In this document: in pieces, positions 52,753 to 61,359 of the stretch
Layout: every line of letters starts with the position of its first letter
Numbering within the stretch: the stretch's first letter is position 1
Assembly (NCBI GenBank): GCA_031429355.1
Contig: JANOZM010000004.1
Span: forward strand, 620,001 to 684,000
Direction: 5' to 3'
DNA: 64,000 nucleotides
From: JANOZM01 sp031429355
GTDB taxonomy: Bacteria; Pseudomonadota; Gammaproteobacteria; Burkholderiales; Burkholderiaceae_E
The notes under the pieces: generated by a model
Told to the model about the DNA's origin: nothing
What the model saw: the letters and a program-made list of their open reading frames with translations, nothing else
The model's database searches: none
Translations under genes and position numbers: made by a program

Positions 52753-53214
52753 ATGAACCCGCAACTAAAAACTTTCGAATCTTTTTCGGTCACTGGTTTG
52801 CTAACCCGAACTACAAATGCCAACGAGCAAAACCCGCAGACCGCAAAAATAGCACCACTATGGCAGCAGTTTTTCACCAGTGGTTTATTCGATCCTAGCC
52901 CGAACGCACCGACGGTGGTGGGTGTGTACCATCAATTCGAGAGCGATTTGAATGGCGCGTTTGATGTCACTGCTGGTATCAAAGGAAACAGTTCTATCTC
53001 AGGCACAAAGACCGTCCAAATACACGCCGGACAGTATTTGGTTTTTAGCTCAAAAGGAGTTATGCCAGCCGCTGTTATAGCCGGCTGGATGCAGGTCTGG
53101 CAGTATTTCAACACACCACGCAGTCATATTCAGCGCGTATATAAATCCGATTTTGAAGAGTATCTTGCGCCTGACGAAGTCGCCATTTGTATTGGTGTAC
53201 GCGAACTGGGTTAA
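52753..53214 (+). CDS. GyrI-like effector-binding-domain protein
   Basis: The protein has 153 residues without a DNA-binding part. It matches the AraC effector-binding/GyrI-like fold: a start of FESFSVTGLLTRT, the central VVGVYHQFESDLNGAFDVTAG, HAGQYLVFSSKG, and the C-terminal YKSDFEEYLAPDEVAICIGV. Stand-alone members bind small hydrophobic compounds or DNA gyrase; the ligand here is unknown. An AGGAG-like ribosome binding site (CAGGAGTC) precedes the ATG. It is convergent with the next gene. Confidence 0.85.
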   Translation: MNPQLKTFESFSVTGLLTRTTNANEQNPQTAKIAPLWQQFFTSGLFDPSPNAPTVVGVYHQFESDLNGAFDVTAGIKGNSSISGTKTVQIHAGQYLVFSSKGVMPAAVIAGWMQVWQYFNTPRSHIQRVYKSDFEEYLAPDEVAICIGVRELG

Positions 53215-53233
53215 GCCTTCTGTAAGAAGCCCG

Positions 53234-54283
53234 CTATTTGATATCGAAATCAGCCCAGACAGGAATGTGATCGCTGGGTCGTTCGTCGGCTTTTTTACCG
53301 GCGTTATCTGTATGTGCAGCCGAAACTTCATGACCAATCTTTGCCGAGCTATTTTTTAGTTTGAGCCAAATTTTGCGATCATGAATCTTCGGCGTACTGA
53401 GAATATGATCGATCAATTCTTTAGTGACCTTGCCACCTGCCTCAGGACTATTGAATTGCACCGTAAACGTAGCAGAGTCGGCTAATTGTGCCTGGCTAAA
53501 TGCATGTTCAAGCAAGGCATTCTGTCGGCGGAAACTGCCGCGCAGTTCATCGACTAAGCTTTGCATCAAAAACTCTTTCTCGAAGGTATTCCTAGCAAAC
53601 CCATCGTTTAAATCGCCAACAAGAATAACGCCCGAGGCTTGTTCGGAGAGGATCACATGGGTTACGTGGCGACGATAGGCAGCAATATCTGCGCTAAGTT
53701 TCTGGCGAGACAAAACGGCCGCTTTCATTGCAACGGGGTCTCGTTCTTTAAAGGCCTTAGTGTTAAACCCACTGGTGAATTGACTTTTCGTATGGGCGAC
53801 GATCAACTCAACGATATCGGTTGAACCCGGTTTACTCAGTTGCAAAAGCACTGGTGGGCGGGCCATTCGGTACGTTTTTTTGGAATCAACTTCTCCCCAC
53901 GGTTGAAAGGTCACCGGTCGACCGAGCAGCGCGTAAAGGCGATGCTCTTGATCGATTTGTACAACGTCAATCGCAATGTCTTTACGCACGATCGCGTAGA
54001 TACTTTGGGTTCCCGACTCAACTCCAAATACGTCGTACTTGTTGTCAAGAAATTCGCTTACGAAATGCTTCATTTGCGCAACTTTTGCAGGCCCCTCTTG
54101 AATGCCCACAATATCGGCTTTCAGGTCATTAATGACCGCTGCAATTTTTTCGGCGACTGCTCTCGGGTTCTCAGGATTACGCCCTAAGGCTTTACCCTTG
54201 GTTAATCGAATCTTCGGCTTATTTGGCTCAAAAAGATTGTTCATCCACTCGATGTTGTAGGAAGCGATACGAATACTCGACAT
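53234..54283 (-). CDS. Endonuclease/exonuclease/phosphatase (EEP) family protein
   Basis: The protein has 349 residues. The EEP core is seen in IRIASYNIEWM (metal Asn), DIVGIQEGP (metal Glu), VILVGDLND (Asp-x-Asn) and the C-terminal SDHIPVWADF (Asp-His pair). No signal peptide is visible, so it is probably cytoplasmic. Substrates in this family range from DNA to inositol phosphates and sphingomyelin, so no specific activity is claimed. A GGAGTCCTTC-type region precedes the start. Confidence 0.85.
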   Translation of the reverse strand: MSSIRIASYNIEWMNNLFEPNKPKIRLTKGKALGRNPENPRAVAEKIAAVINDLKADIVGIQEGPAKVAQMKHFVSEFLDNKYDVFGVESGTQSIYAIVRKDIAIDVVQIDQEHRLYALLGRPVTFQPWGEVDSKKTYRMARPPVLLQLSKPGSTDIVELIVAHTKSQFTSGFNTKAFKERDPVAMKAAVLSRQKLSADIAAYRRHVTHVILSEQASGVILVGDLNDGFARNTFEKEFLMQSLVDELRGSFRRQNALLEHAFSQAQLADSATFTVQFNSPEAGGKVTKELIDHILSTPKIHDRKIWLKLKNSSAKIGHEVSAAHTDNAGKKADERPSDHIPVWADFDIK

Positions 54284-54496
54284 GAAGGACTCCTCTCATA
54301 ATTAAAAATACCCAGCGTTTCTTCACTACTAAGGTTAAATGATTGCACCGATAGATTGCAGTAATATTTCTTCGGGTCTGGTCGAAGCTGGTGCTTGATT
54401 GATCGACGATTGGCAGCTTCGCCTCCGCACGTTCAACCGGCGCAAAATTAAACAGCGTTAACAATTCGTGTTTTAAAACTAGTAAACTCTGCCGCT

Positions 54497-55759
54497 ATGA
54501 AAAACTCGGTCCCAAAAGTAATCGTCGTCGGGGGTGGTTTTGCGGGTTTGTGGGCAACGCGCGCGCTGGCTAAGTGCGAATGCGAAATCACATTGATCGA
54601 CAAACAAAACCACCATTTGTTTCAACCCTTACTATATCAAGTTGCAACAGCGGGTTTATCAGCTGGCGATATTGCAGCTCCATTGCGGCATATATTGCGC
54701 GAACAAAAGAATGTATCGGTGCGTTTGGGCAAGGTCGTTGGTATTGCGCCGATGGAAAAGCACGTAACGTTAGACGACAAAACTGAACTCGATTTCGACT
54801 ATCTGTTAATCGCTAGCGGCGCGACCCATGCCTACTTTGGAAAATCGGAATGGGCGCCTCACGCACCTGGCCTAAAAACACTGGACGATGCGCTTAACAT
54901 TCGCCGCAAATTATTATTAGCATTCGAATACGCGGAAGCCAGTACAAGCCAAGTGGAACAAGACGCATGGCTACACTTTGCGGTAATTGGTGGAGGACCA
55001 ACGGGCGTTGAGTTAGCGGGTACTTTAGCCGAGATTGCTAGACACACTTTAAAAAATGAGTTTAGGACTATTGACCCGACCGTGGCAAAAGTTCGACTAA
55101 TCGAAGCCGGCCCGCGAATTTTGAGTGCCTTCTCTGCGGACCTATCAAATAAAGCGACCAAGCAACTAGAAAGCCTCGGTGTTGAAGTGTGCTGTGGCAC
55201 AGCAGTTAGCGATATTACTGAGAACAGCTATTCCTTAGGTGATAAAACGGTTCCTGCCAAAACAGTGTTATGGGCTGCGGGCGTAGCCGCATCGCCTCTC
55301 GGTAAATTACTGGACACGCCGACCGATAAAGCTGGTCGCGTGCAAGTCGAAAATAATCTAAGCCTCGCTAAGTATCCCTTCGTTTTTGTAGCAGGTGATT
55401 TAGCGGGTATACAGTTTGACGGCAAACCGGTTCCCGGAATCGCGCCAGCGGCTAAGCAAATGGGCAAGCACGTTGCGGCAGAAATACAAGCCCTGATGGT
55501 CGGTAAAAAGCCATCGGCATTTCGGTATCGAGACTTTGGCAACTTAGCGACTATTGGCCGATTGTCAGCCATTGTTGACCTGCGTGGCTTTAAATTTTCT
55601 GGCGTCTCGGCTTGGCTTTTTTGGCTGGCGGCGCATATCTTTTTCTTAATCGGCTTTCGCAACCAAATATCCGTTTTTATCAATTGGACGTGGGCTTACT
55701 GCAGCTATAAAAGACATGCGCGGGTAATTTATGGTGCAAGCAAAGATAAGCCGGGCTGA
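54497..55759 (+). CDS. ndh: Type II NADH dehydrogenase (NDH-2)
   Basis: The protein has 420 residues. It has an N-terminal FAD-binding VIVVGGGFAGLWATRAL (residues 8-24), the NDH-2 marker QNHHLFQPLLYQVATAGLS, a second dinucleotide motif VIGGGPTGVELAGTL for NADH, and the FAD-site AGDLA. The C-terminus has a hydrophobic patch (WLFWLAAHIFFLIGF) for membrane attachment. It passes electrons from NADH to quinone without proton pumping. A small gene follows almost directly. Confidence 0.94.
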   Translation: MKNSVPKVIVVGGGFAGLWATRALAKCECEITLIDKQNHHLFQPLLYQVATAGLSAGDIAAPLRHILREQKNVSVRLGKVVGIAPMEKHVTLDDKTELDFDYLLIASGATHAYFGKSEWAPHAPGLKTLDDALNIRRKLLLAFEYAEASTSQVEQDAWLHFAVIGGGPTGVELAGTLAEIARHTLKNEFRTIDPTVAKVRLIEAGPRILSAFSADLSNKATKQLESLGVEVCCGTAVSDITENSYSLGDKTVPAKTVLWAAGVAASPLGKLLDTPTDKAGRVQVENNLSLAKYPFVFVAGDLAGIQFDGKPVPGIAPAAKQMGKHVAAEIQALMVGKKPSAFRYRDFGNLATIGRLSAIVDLRGFKFSGVSAWLFWLAAHIFFLIGFRNQISVFINWTWAYCSYKRHARVIYGASKDKPG

Positions 55760-55803
55760 GTTTGAATATCGCTTCCGACAAGTCTCAGCAAATATTGACT
55801 GAG

Positions 55804-55992
55804 ATGTTTTCAATCAAAAAAGTGCCTTTGGCGTTTTTGGGGCAGATTGCTGAGTTTAAAGATTTCCACAGCCAAGATTTTCCGGCAGTTCAAGCCACGA
55901 TGTCAGAAGACGCCGATATGCAAGACTTCGACTTTTATTTCAAGTACACATTAGACTTAGTGGAGACTTTAAAACCCCTTTGGAACAAATAA
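55804..55992 (+). CDS. Small acidic protein of unknown function, next to ndh
   Basis: The ORF gives 62 residues from the ATG at 55804, or 76 from a TTG at 55762 that follows the ndh stop at once. The product is helical and acidic (MSEDADMQDFDFYFKYTLDL) with no known domain. Its last 24 bases overlap the convergent AbiEi-like gene. It is probably co-transcribed with ndh. Only codon pattern and position support it. Confidence 0.5.
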   Translation: MFSIKKVPLAFLGQIAEFKDFHSQDFPAVQATMSEDADMQDFDFYFKYTLDLVETLKPLWNK

Positions 55993-56850
55993 GCGCCATC
56001 GTTCGCTGTAGCTTGGTTTTCGCATTCCGTGAACCAAGTAAAAGTCGTGCTTAATTGGAAGGCTCTGCAGTAAATTAATTTGACTAGCTGTGTAGTCCGC
56101 TCGCTCTAAGTAATAGCCTATGGCTTGATGATATGGATAGATGAAATCTAGTTCGCGTAAAAGCGCGACTAGTTTCTTGATTGAAACGGTTTCCTTGGCG
56201 ATCTCATAGGCTTTTGCGACTTCAAAAACACCGCCTGCATAAAAAGGGCGTACAGCGATGTCGATCAGTGTTCGCTCTAACCCGGTCAACGATACGGTGA
56301 CTTCACTTGCGTTATCGTCACTCACTGCTTTCTTGACAACACCTAAATTACTTGTGTGGGCACCGTTTAAAAGATAGATGCGACGATCATCGTGTTTGAC
56401 CCAATTGCTTGAGACACGCGGCGCCTGTTGGAAAGCAATTTCCATTGCAGAAAGATCTAACGAGGTAGGTTTGGTGGCCACGGGGCGCTCTACTGTTAAA
56501 TAAATGGACTTAGGCACTTGCTCGGTCAGCCCGTGCATTCGCAGTGCGCTGTAATGACTGAAATGCACGCCGCTCTGTAAGTTCGTGAGTACATAAGGCA
56601 GTGGTGGTTCGCCCCATACGTAGCGCTTTATTGGATGAGCGGGGAACTTGAATTCAACGGGCGCTAATTTGCCTGAATCAGTTAAAAAATCTATGAACTG
56701 TGTAGTGGTTGTCGCTTGGGCTAAACGCCAAAATTCTCTTTTGGTAATAAGAATGTCAGCCAGTTCTTTTCGCTTAAAAACGTGCGAGTGTGATTTGTCA
56801 AAGTAGCTAAAAATAGCTGCCTGTGCGAGTACTATTTTCTTTGTGCTCAT
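55969..56850 (-). CDS. AbiEi-like antitoxin/transcriptional regulator, orphan
   Basis: The protein has 293 residues. An N-terminal winged helix (FSYFDKSHSHVFKRKELADI, residues about 14-60) is followed by the AbiEi-type domain with HFSHYSALRMHGLTEQVPK, the IYLTVERP strand and SLTGLERTLIDIAVRP. In AbiE type IV toxin-antitoxin systems AbiEi represses its promoter and AbiEii is a nucleotidyltransferase toxin. No AbiEii gene lies downstream; the next gene is convergent and overlaps by 24 bases. Two perfect palindromes lie upstream and are likely operators. Confidence 0.8.
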   Translation of the reverse strand: MSTKKIVLAQAAIFSYFDKSHSHVFKRKELADILITKREFWRLAQATTTTQFIDFLTDSGKLAPVEFKFPAHPIKRYVWGEPPLPYVLTNLQSGVHFSHYSALRMHGLTEQVPKSIYLTVERPVATKPTSLDLSAMEIAFQQAPRVSSNWVKHDDRRIYLLNGAHTSNLGVVKKAVSDDNASEVTVSLTGLERTLIDIAVRPFYAGGVFEVAKAYEIAKETVSIKKLVALLRELDFIYPYHQAIGYYLERADYTASQINLLQSLPIKHDFYLVHGMRKPSYSERWRLFVPKGF

Positions 56851-56889
56851 TTGGTGGATTGGCGCAAAGTAGTTGAGAGTTTGTAGCGC

Positions 56890-56921
56890 ATGATATAAAG
56901 CATATATGCTTTATATCATGG
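56890..56921. promoter_or_regulatory. Perfect 32-bp palindrome upstream of the AbiEi-like gene
   Basis: The half CATGATATAAAGCATA is followed by its exact inverse complement. It lies 40 bases before the start codon of the AbiEi-like gene. The central 12 bp AGCATATATGCT are shared with a second perfect palindrome at 56999-57022. The size, symmetry and position suit an operator for the dimeric winged-helix protein. Confidence 0.7.
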
Positions 56922-56998
56922 TTTATTGTGATTTGCAATCAAACCTTGGTTTTTATGGATGACAAGCGTTTGTTGACAATCGCGAGTAATTGTGCCAC

Positions 56999-57022
56999 GC
57001 TATTAGCATATATGCTAATAGC
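56999..57022. promoter_or_regulatory. Perfect 24-bp palindrome, second AbiEi-type operator
   Basis: The half GCTATTAGCATA is followed by its exact inverse complement. Its centre lies 105 bp from the centre of the palindrome at 56890-56921, which is ten helical turns, so both could face the same side of DNA. The shared core is AGCATATATGCT. It lies 33 bases before the IS91-type remnant. Confidence 0.65.
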
Positions 57023-57054
57023 TTGATGTACTAAAATCGTCTGTTCCAAGGGCC

Positions 57055-57264
57055 GTGCGCAAGGAACTGACGTTACGTGAAGCGACGCCGATACAAGACG
57101 ACGGGGGTTATGGAAGTAAGCCGTTGTGCGCCAACGAACAAGGCTTTAGTCTGCGCGCAGCGGTGCGTTGCCAAGTCCACGAGCGAGCCAAACCAGAGCG
57201 GCTTTGCCGTTCATCACCTGCCGAGCACGCTAGTACAAATGCTCGTAACACCAGAGCCGCTTAA
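57055..57264 (+). mobile_element. Internal scrap of an IS91-family transposase
   Basis: The frame encodes KPLCANEQGFSLRAAVRC and then ERAKPERLCR. This is the segment of IS91-type (Y2) transposases that reads G-F-S-L-H-A-x-V-R, then R-x-x-L-E-R-L-C-R-Y. After LCR the frame loses similarity, so a frameshift or break follows. Downstream DNA to 57407 shows nothing further that I can name. It does not overlap the N-terminal scrap at 42378-42540 in coverage, so both could come from similar elements. Confidence 0.6.
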
Positions 57265-57407
57265 CCCAAAAATTTCCACACACTTTGGATCTGCGCTGGA
57301 AAGCCTAGGCCATGAAAAGGCATGGCTACAACTATTGAGAATTGGAGTCTGTTGGCGATGGTTTTTAGCGGTACTTTTGCGCTTGCGCGGGATTTTGTCC
57401 GCTAGAG

Positions 57408-57812
57408 TTAAAGGCGTGCAAGCGCCACTTTTCGATTTCGATTTTTTGTAACAAGAACCAAATAAATTAACCCAAACAATGCTGCACCCAAAATCACTCC
57501 CCAAGACAACACAGAGTTAAAAGTCGACAGCGGATCGTTGCGCAGGTTCAAGTGAAGTAGGGCATGAACAATACAGAAAGCAGCCAATGCCACACGACTG
57601 TAGTTTTGAACCCTTTCTTGCGTGTGGTTCGTCAATGCAATAAGCACATAAAACAACGGTATGTGAATCACGACAAACCACCATCGACCATTATCATCGC
57701 CTAAATTGCGTAGCACATAGAGCAAGCGCCACTCCGATTGTGTCATTGCATCTAACTCGTGGGTAAACAAAAAACTAAGCATTAGTTGATTGAGTATTGT
57801 GCCAAGTTTCAT
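57408..57812 (-). CDS. Small membrane protein, DUF6713-like
   Basis: The protein has 134 residues from the ATG at 57812 (MKLGTILNQLMLSFLFTHEL). It has four hydrophobic segments. The N-terminal FLFTHELDAMTQSEWRLLYVL matches the 'THELDAI...EWRLF' signature of DUF6713 membrane proteins, whose function is unknown. Its start overlaps the stop of the preceding membrane-protein gene by 4 bases, so the two form a pair. Confidence 0.7.
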   Translation of the reverse strand: MKLGTILNQLMLSFLFTHELDAMTQSEWRLLYVLRNLGDDNGRWWFVVIHIPLFYVLIALTNHTQERVQNYSRVALAAFCIVHALLHLNLRNDPLSTFNSVLSWGVILGAALFGLIYLVLVTKNRNRKVALARL

Positions 57813-58108
57813 ACGCGATCGTTTCTGGTGATGAGATACAATAGGGGGCCAAAGGAACCGCAGGTTAGTGTAAAGAGTGCCCAAAACCAAAAGTTGCGGC
57901 CCAGTTTCTTGCTGTCTTGCCAAGCCCAAACCAAAAACAAACAAACCATAATTACCAAGTCAGCGAAAATTTGCCAACCGATCGGACCACTTAAGTGTTG
58001 CAACACCATCTCGATAACGCCGCCCGCTGTGTAAACCCCCCAGCTGGTTAGTGCGCTAAATGCGAGTAAAACGATAACCAGAGGTAGTTTGGTGTTTGTC
58101 ATATTCAT
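57809..58108 (-). CDS. Small membrane protein, DUF2834-like
   Basis: The protein has 99 residues from the ATG at 58108 (MNMTNTKLPLVIVLLAFSAL). It has three membrane segments, with a WQDSKKLGRNFWFW loop before the last. The layout resembles DUF2834 proteins (TYG/GGVIE, then AWQDARRLG...W). Function is unknown. It overlaps the DUF6713-like gene by 4 bases and is divergent from an XRE regulator gene. Confidence 0.65.
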   Translation of the reverse strand: MNMTNTKLPLVIVLLAFSALTSWGVYTAGGVIEMVLQHLSGPIGWQIFADLVIMVCLFLVWAWQDSKKLGRNFWFWALFTLTCGSFGPLLYLITRNDRV

Positions 58109-58213
58109 CGGGAACCTTTTTCTGTTTAAGCATGAACTGTCAGCTACTCGGTGAATTTGCGCAATTACGTGAAAGGTAATTGAATCGCGCGCAGCATGTG
58201 CTGTAATAGCAAA

Positions 58214-59011
58214 ATGATTACCTCTGCAACGCTTAGCAATACCCTTCAAACCGCACGGAAGCTTCGTCGATTTAGCCAGTTAGAACTGGCCCTTCGGATT
58301 GGCGTGAGCCAACGCCATGTTAGTTTTGTGGAAAGCGGCCGGGCGCAACCAAGCCGCGAGCTATTAATTGCTTGGTTGCAAGAATTACAAGCGCCACTAG
58401 CCACACGTAATGCGGCCTTGCAGCAAGCTGGTTTTGCGCCAATGTATAGCGGCAAGGAACTTACGGATGCAGTGCTTGCTCCAGCCTACGATGCGATGAC
58501 TCGATTGTTAGCTGCCCATGAACCAATCCCCGCAATGGTAATGGATGCTGCTTGGAACGTATTGCGGATGAATCGCGGAGCGCATTGGATGATCAAAGCG
58601 ATCATGCCTTGGACAGCGCAACTGACGCCTGATCAACCAATGAACTTTCTTGATGCAATGCTGCACCCTGAAGGGATGATCAAGCGCGTGACGAATTTGG
58701 AAGATGTAGCCCCAGTGATCTTGTCCCATCTGAGGGACGATGCCAGTGTAGTGCCAGAACTATCAGCGCGTGTCGAATTGTTGGCGGAACAATTTCAGCA
58801 GCGTTTAGGCAAAAAACCAATTGCATCGTGGCCTCGCCAAATGGCACCCGTGTTAACGATTCGTTTTACAACCGAATATGGCGAATTAGCTTTCTTCAGC
58901 ATGTTTTCAACCTTTGGAACACCTCAAGATATTACCCTTGCATCTTTGCGTGTGGAGCATATGTTTGCAGCTGATGAACATACCCGTTTGATGTTGGAGA
59001 AAAGCCTGTAG
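58214..59011 (+). CDS. XRE-family regulator with MmyB-like ligand-binding domain
   Basis: The protein has 265 residues from the ATG at 58214. The N-terminal helix-turn-helix (LRRFSQLELALRIGVSQRHVSFVESGRAQPS) is followed by an MmyB-type domain (DAAWNVLRMNRGAHWMI, then PRQMAPVLTIRF and a closing LASLRVEHMFAADE). Such regulators often control a neighbouring dehydrogenase or membrane protein and bind small lipids. It is divergent from the two small membrane-protein genes and may regulate them. Confidence 0.88.
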   Translation: MITSATLSNTLQTARKLRRFSQLELALRIGVSQRHVSFVESGRAQPSRELLIAWLQELQAPLATRNAALQQAGFAPMYSGKELTDAVLAPAYDAMTRLLAAHEPIPAMVMDAAWNVLRMNRGAHWMIKAIMPWTAQLTPDQPMNFLDAMLHPEGMIKRVTNLEDVAPVILSHLRDDASVVPELSARVELLAEQFQQRLGKKPIASWPRQMAPVLTIRFTTEYGELAFFSMFSTFGTPQDITLASLRVEHMFAADEHTRLMLEKSL

Positions 59012-59189
59012 ACCAGCTGAAAGACATTGGCCAAATATTCAGGCTGCGAAGGTGGCTGCATGCAATGTGAATTGGAGCCCAATGATGGGTGTTTTAAGCT
59101 GTGCTTTTGCGCGTGCATAGTCGTTTTGCCGGAGCAATCACGCAGATAATCAGTTGTCCAATTACTTCAGACGCTCATTTGGCAATGTA

Positions 59190-59220
59190 AAAGGCCCGCA
59201 TCGGCAGCAAAAGGGCCTTT
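59190..59220. terminator. Hairpin, possible bidirectional terminator
   Basis: AAAGGCCC (59190-59197) and GGGCCTTT (59213-59220) form a perfect 8-bp stem with a 15-base loop. It lies after the XRE regulator gene. The T-run is short (three T), so termination would be weak. Nothing else is recognisable between 59012 and the next start at 59404. Confidence 0.5.
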
Positions 59221-59403
59221 AAATCACCTATCTGACCTTGAAGGATATTTCGTAACAAGTGTTTATGCGTCAAGATCTGAGGTGGTTTAAGTTGCCTTGA
59301 CTCCAAGCAATTGGTGTTTTTCAACTAGGGCAATTACTTTGCAGGTATAGTCCGGCGCTGGGCAAGCACGCAAATTGAAGTGTATCGAACTTGGAGAATT
59401 GAA

Positions 59404-60099
59404 ATGAAATTGGCACGCAAATTAGTCCCCGCTGTATTTTTAATGTTCAACGCAATTACGATAGCGTCGGCTTCGACCCAAAAAATTGATCACAGCGAAA
59501 ACTATGCATCGGAGTTATTTCGACTGCAGATTGTTTGCATGTCCTCAAGTCAACTCTTGAAGATGCCCAATATCGCTTCCGACCCTGCGCGCACTGCCGA
59601 CGTCCATACATTGCTCGAAAAAATGCGTTGCTCTGAAATTCAATCTCCTCTGTCGCGTGAAATCGCTCTTCAGCGACTCGGCGAAGGTGTTCGGAACGGC
59701 GATCTTCGCTCGATTGGGTTGGTACTATCACATGACTTAACAAACTACTTCGGCCCGAGTTCGAGTGAATTTATCTATCAAAGGAATATACTAAACGAAA
59801 TGAACAGCGTCGCTGAACGTAAAGTCCAACTACTTGAAGACGCGGCCCAGTGCGGTGATCGTAAAGCAATGCGTGATCTGTTTACAGCGTACTCGGGCGG
59901 AAATGTTCTGCTATCTGATGCAAGAAAAGCGGCTTTGTATGGAACGGCTGTGGTGAGGTCCGCTCAAATAGACGGCAGATCTTCAGGGGCGGTTCAAGAA
60001 AACCTTGCCTATTGGGAATCAAAACTAAGCAGTACCGAAGTAGAGGCGACACGCAAATTAGCTTGGGATATCGCAGCGCGAAATTCACCCTCAAAATAG
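59404..60099 (+). CDS. Secreted helical protein with Sel1-like segment, unknown function
   Basis: The protein has 231 residues from the ATG at 59404 (MKLARKLVPAVFLMFNAITIASA). The signal peptide is cleaved at about residue 23. The mature part is helical; KVQLLEDAAQCGDRKAMRDLFTAYSGG with SDARKAALYGTAV looks like a Sel1/TPR-like repeat pair. I do not recognise a closer family. It stands alone between the hairpin and a truncated hydrolase gene. Confidence 0.7.
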   Translation: MKLARKLVPAVFLMFNAITIASASTQKIDHSENYASELFRLQIVCMSSSQLLKMPNIASDPARTADVHTLLEKMRCSEIQSPLSREIALQRLGEGVRNGDLRSIGLVLSHDLTNYFGPSSSEFIYQRNILNEMNSVAERKVQLLEDAAQCGDRKAMRDLFTAYSGGNVLLSDARKAALYGTAVVRSAQIDGRSSGAVQENLAYWESKLSSTEVEATRKLAWDIAARNSPSK

Positions 60100-60251
60100 T
60101 GAGCGGCTCGAAGACTTAAGCTCTTCGTTGAGCTAAACGTTAGAGCCTTGCCGCCAAAAATATTGGCCGAGAACTAACATAGGGGAAATAACGAAGCGAT
60201 CTGTCGTGGCACTTTGATGGCCGCAATGGCCATACATACCGACAATCGCGT

Positions 60252-60545
60252 CTAATCGATCACGAGCGCCGCAATGCCCTCGTTGTTTAACTGATCAACA
60301 TACTCAAAAATCCGCGAATCCAAACCTTGACTGCCATGATTAATAATAACCATTGCGCTGGCTTTTTCGGGTGAGAACACCCAAGCGGCAATAGGTTTCG
60401 GGGTGCACACAAACGGTTGCCCGACGCAGGTCATCGAATCGATTGAAATTCGCTCACCATTGTTTTTACTCGCTTGCTGTGTGCAAACGTGTTCAAACAT
60501 TAAAGCGCATAGAGAAAGTGCTAATACCTTTAATTTCGTAAACAT
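60252..60545 (-). pseudogene. Truncated alpha/beta hydrolase (dienelactone-hydrolase type)
   Basis: The frame encodes 97 residues from the ATG at 60545. A signal-like start is followed by PIAAWVFSPEKASAMVIINHGSQGLDSRIFEYVDQLNNEGIAALVID and a stop codon. This is the first part of a DLH-type hydrolase (the His-Gly oxyanion motif is present). The nucleophile, Asp and His that should follow are absent, and the DNA after the stop does not continue the homology. Confidence 0.7.
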
Positions 60546-60737
60546 AACCAAATTTATTGCATAGCTACCGAACCGCAAATAACTTAATAGCATTAAACAA
60601 AATAATCCCAATCATTGCAAAACCAACAAAGTAGAAAACTCCGTCAAATCCGGCTAAAAGGGCCACGATCCAAATCGGATATATCAAGAACAGAGTTTTC
60701 ATAAGTTTGAGCGAATTATTAAGTGAAGCCTCTTAGC

Positions 60738-61079
60738 TTATTTAGACGCTACCATCTGTACTGCTGCGGGTTTGATTTCAACCAAACTCACTTCACCTAT
60801 GCCAGCCTTAAACAAAGGGGTGTGCATCATGTTGGGTAAGGTCGCAAACTTTGGATTCGCACGTAATCCGTTCTCGCCCACGCCAACTAAAAAGATGCCT
60901 TCAGATTTGTCCACTGCAGCGGTGCTTTTGTAAGCTGGGTTCGCAATTAAACCGGCTTCGCCGTTGGTCCAAATGTAGGGTTGGCTGGAATCTTGAGCGG
61001 CGAAAGCCGAACTAGCCGCAACAGTTGAAGCGATAACAAAAGAAGCGGTGATGATGGATTGAGCGATGGTGTTTTTCAT
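60738..61079 (-). CDS. Small periplasmic protein of unknown family, paralogue B
   Basis: The protein has 113 residues. A signal peptide (about 27 residues, ending SAFA) precedes a mature part with QPYIWTNGEAGLIANPAYK, LVGVGENGLRANPKFA and LPNMMHTPLFKAGIGEVSL. These blocks are nearly the same as in the protein at 48522-48845, with only the signal peptides and the middle differing. The upstream DNA is also similar. Function is unknown. Confidence 0.8.
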   Translation of the reverse strand: MKNTIAQSIITASFVIASTVAASSAFAAQDSSQPYIWTNGEAGLIANPAYKSTAAVDKSEGIFLVGVGENGLRANPKFATLPNMMHTPLFKAGIGEVSLVEIKPAAVQMVASK

Positions 61080-61167
61080 GATAAGTCCTTTAAGAAGATT
61101 GAGTGAATTCGGTTTAGTGACATCGGCAAAGCGCTTGGGGTAAAACTCAAAGTCAGCGTTGTTTTGC

Positions 61168-61183
61168 GTTTGTCGATGGAATG
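61168..61183 (-). promoter_or_regulatory. 16-bp element shared by both paralogue promoters
   Basis: On the minus strand this reads CATTCCATCGACAAAC, identical to 48437-48452. In both cases it lies some 70-90 bases before the start codon of a paralogous small periplasmic gene. Weaker matches flank it (AACTAGGC before, GTCACTAAA-CGAAT after). Confidence 0.55.
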
Positions 61184-61359
61184 AATTGTGAAGGGCCTAG
61201 TTATCCGCTTGAGCTCACGTTGGAATCAGTTTGAAGGCGCTTAGATATCAGTTTGATAACAGCTAAAGATCCAACGAATCGGCGTTATTTTGCTAAAGTA
61301 AGGAAACGTATCGTTTCAATACGAATGCCCACCTTAACTTTTTACTTTCCGATTGCAAT

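Noticed and set aside
57077..57451. 124-codon open frame after the AbiEi-like palindromes considered as the missing toxin
   Set aside because: It shows no nucleotidyltransferase motif, overlaps the IS91-type remnant in another frame and looks like chance coding.
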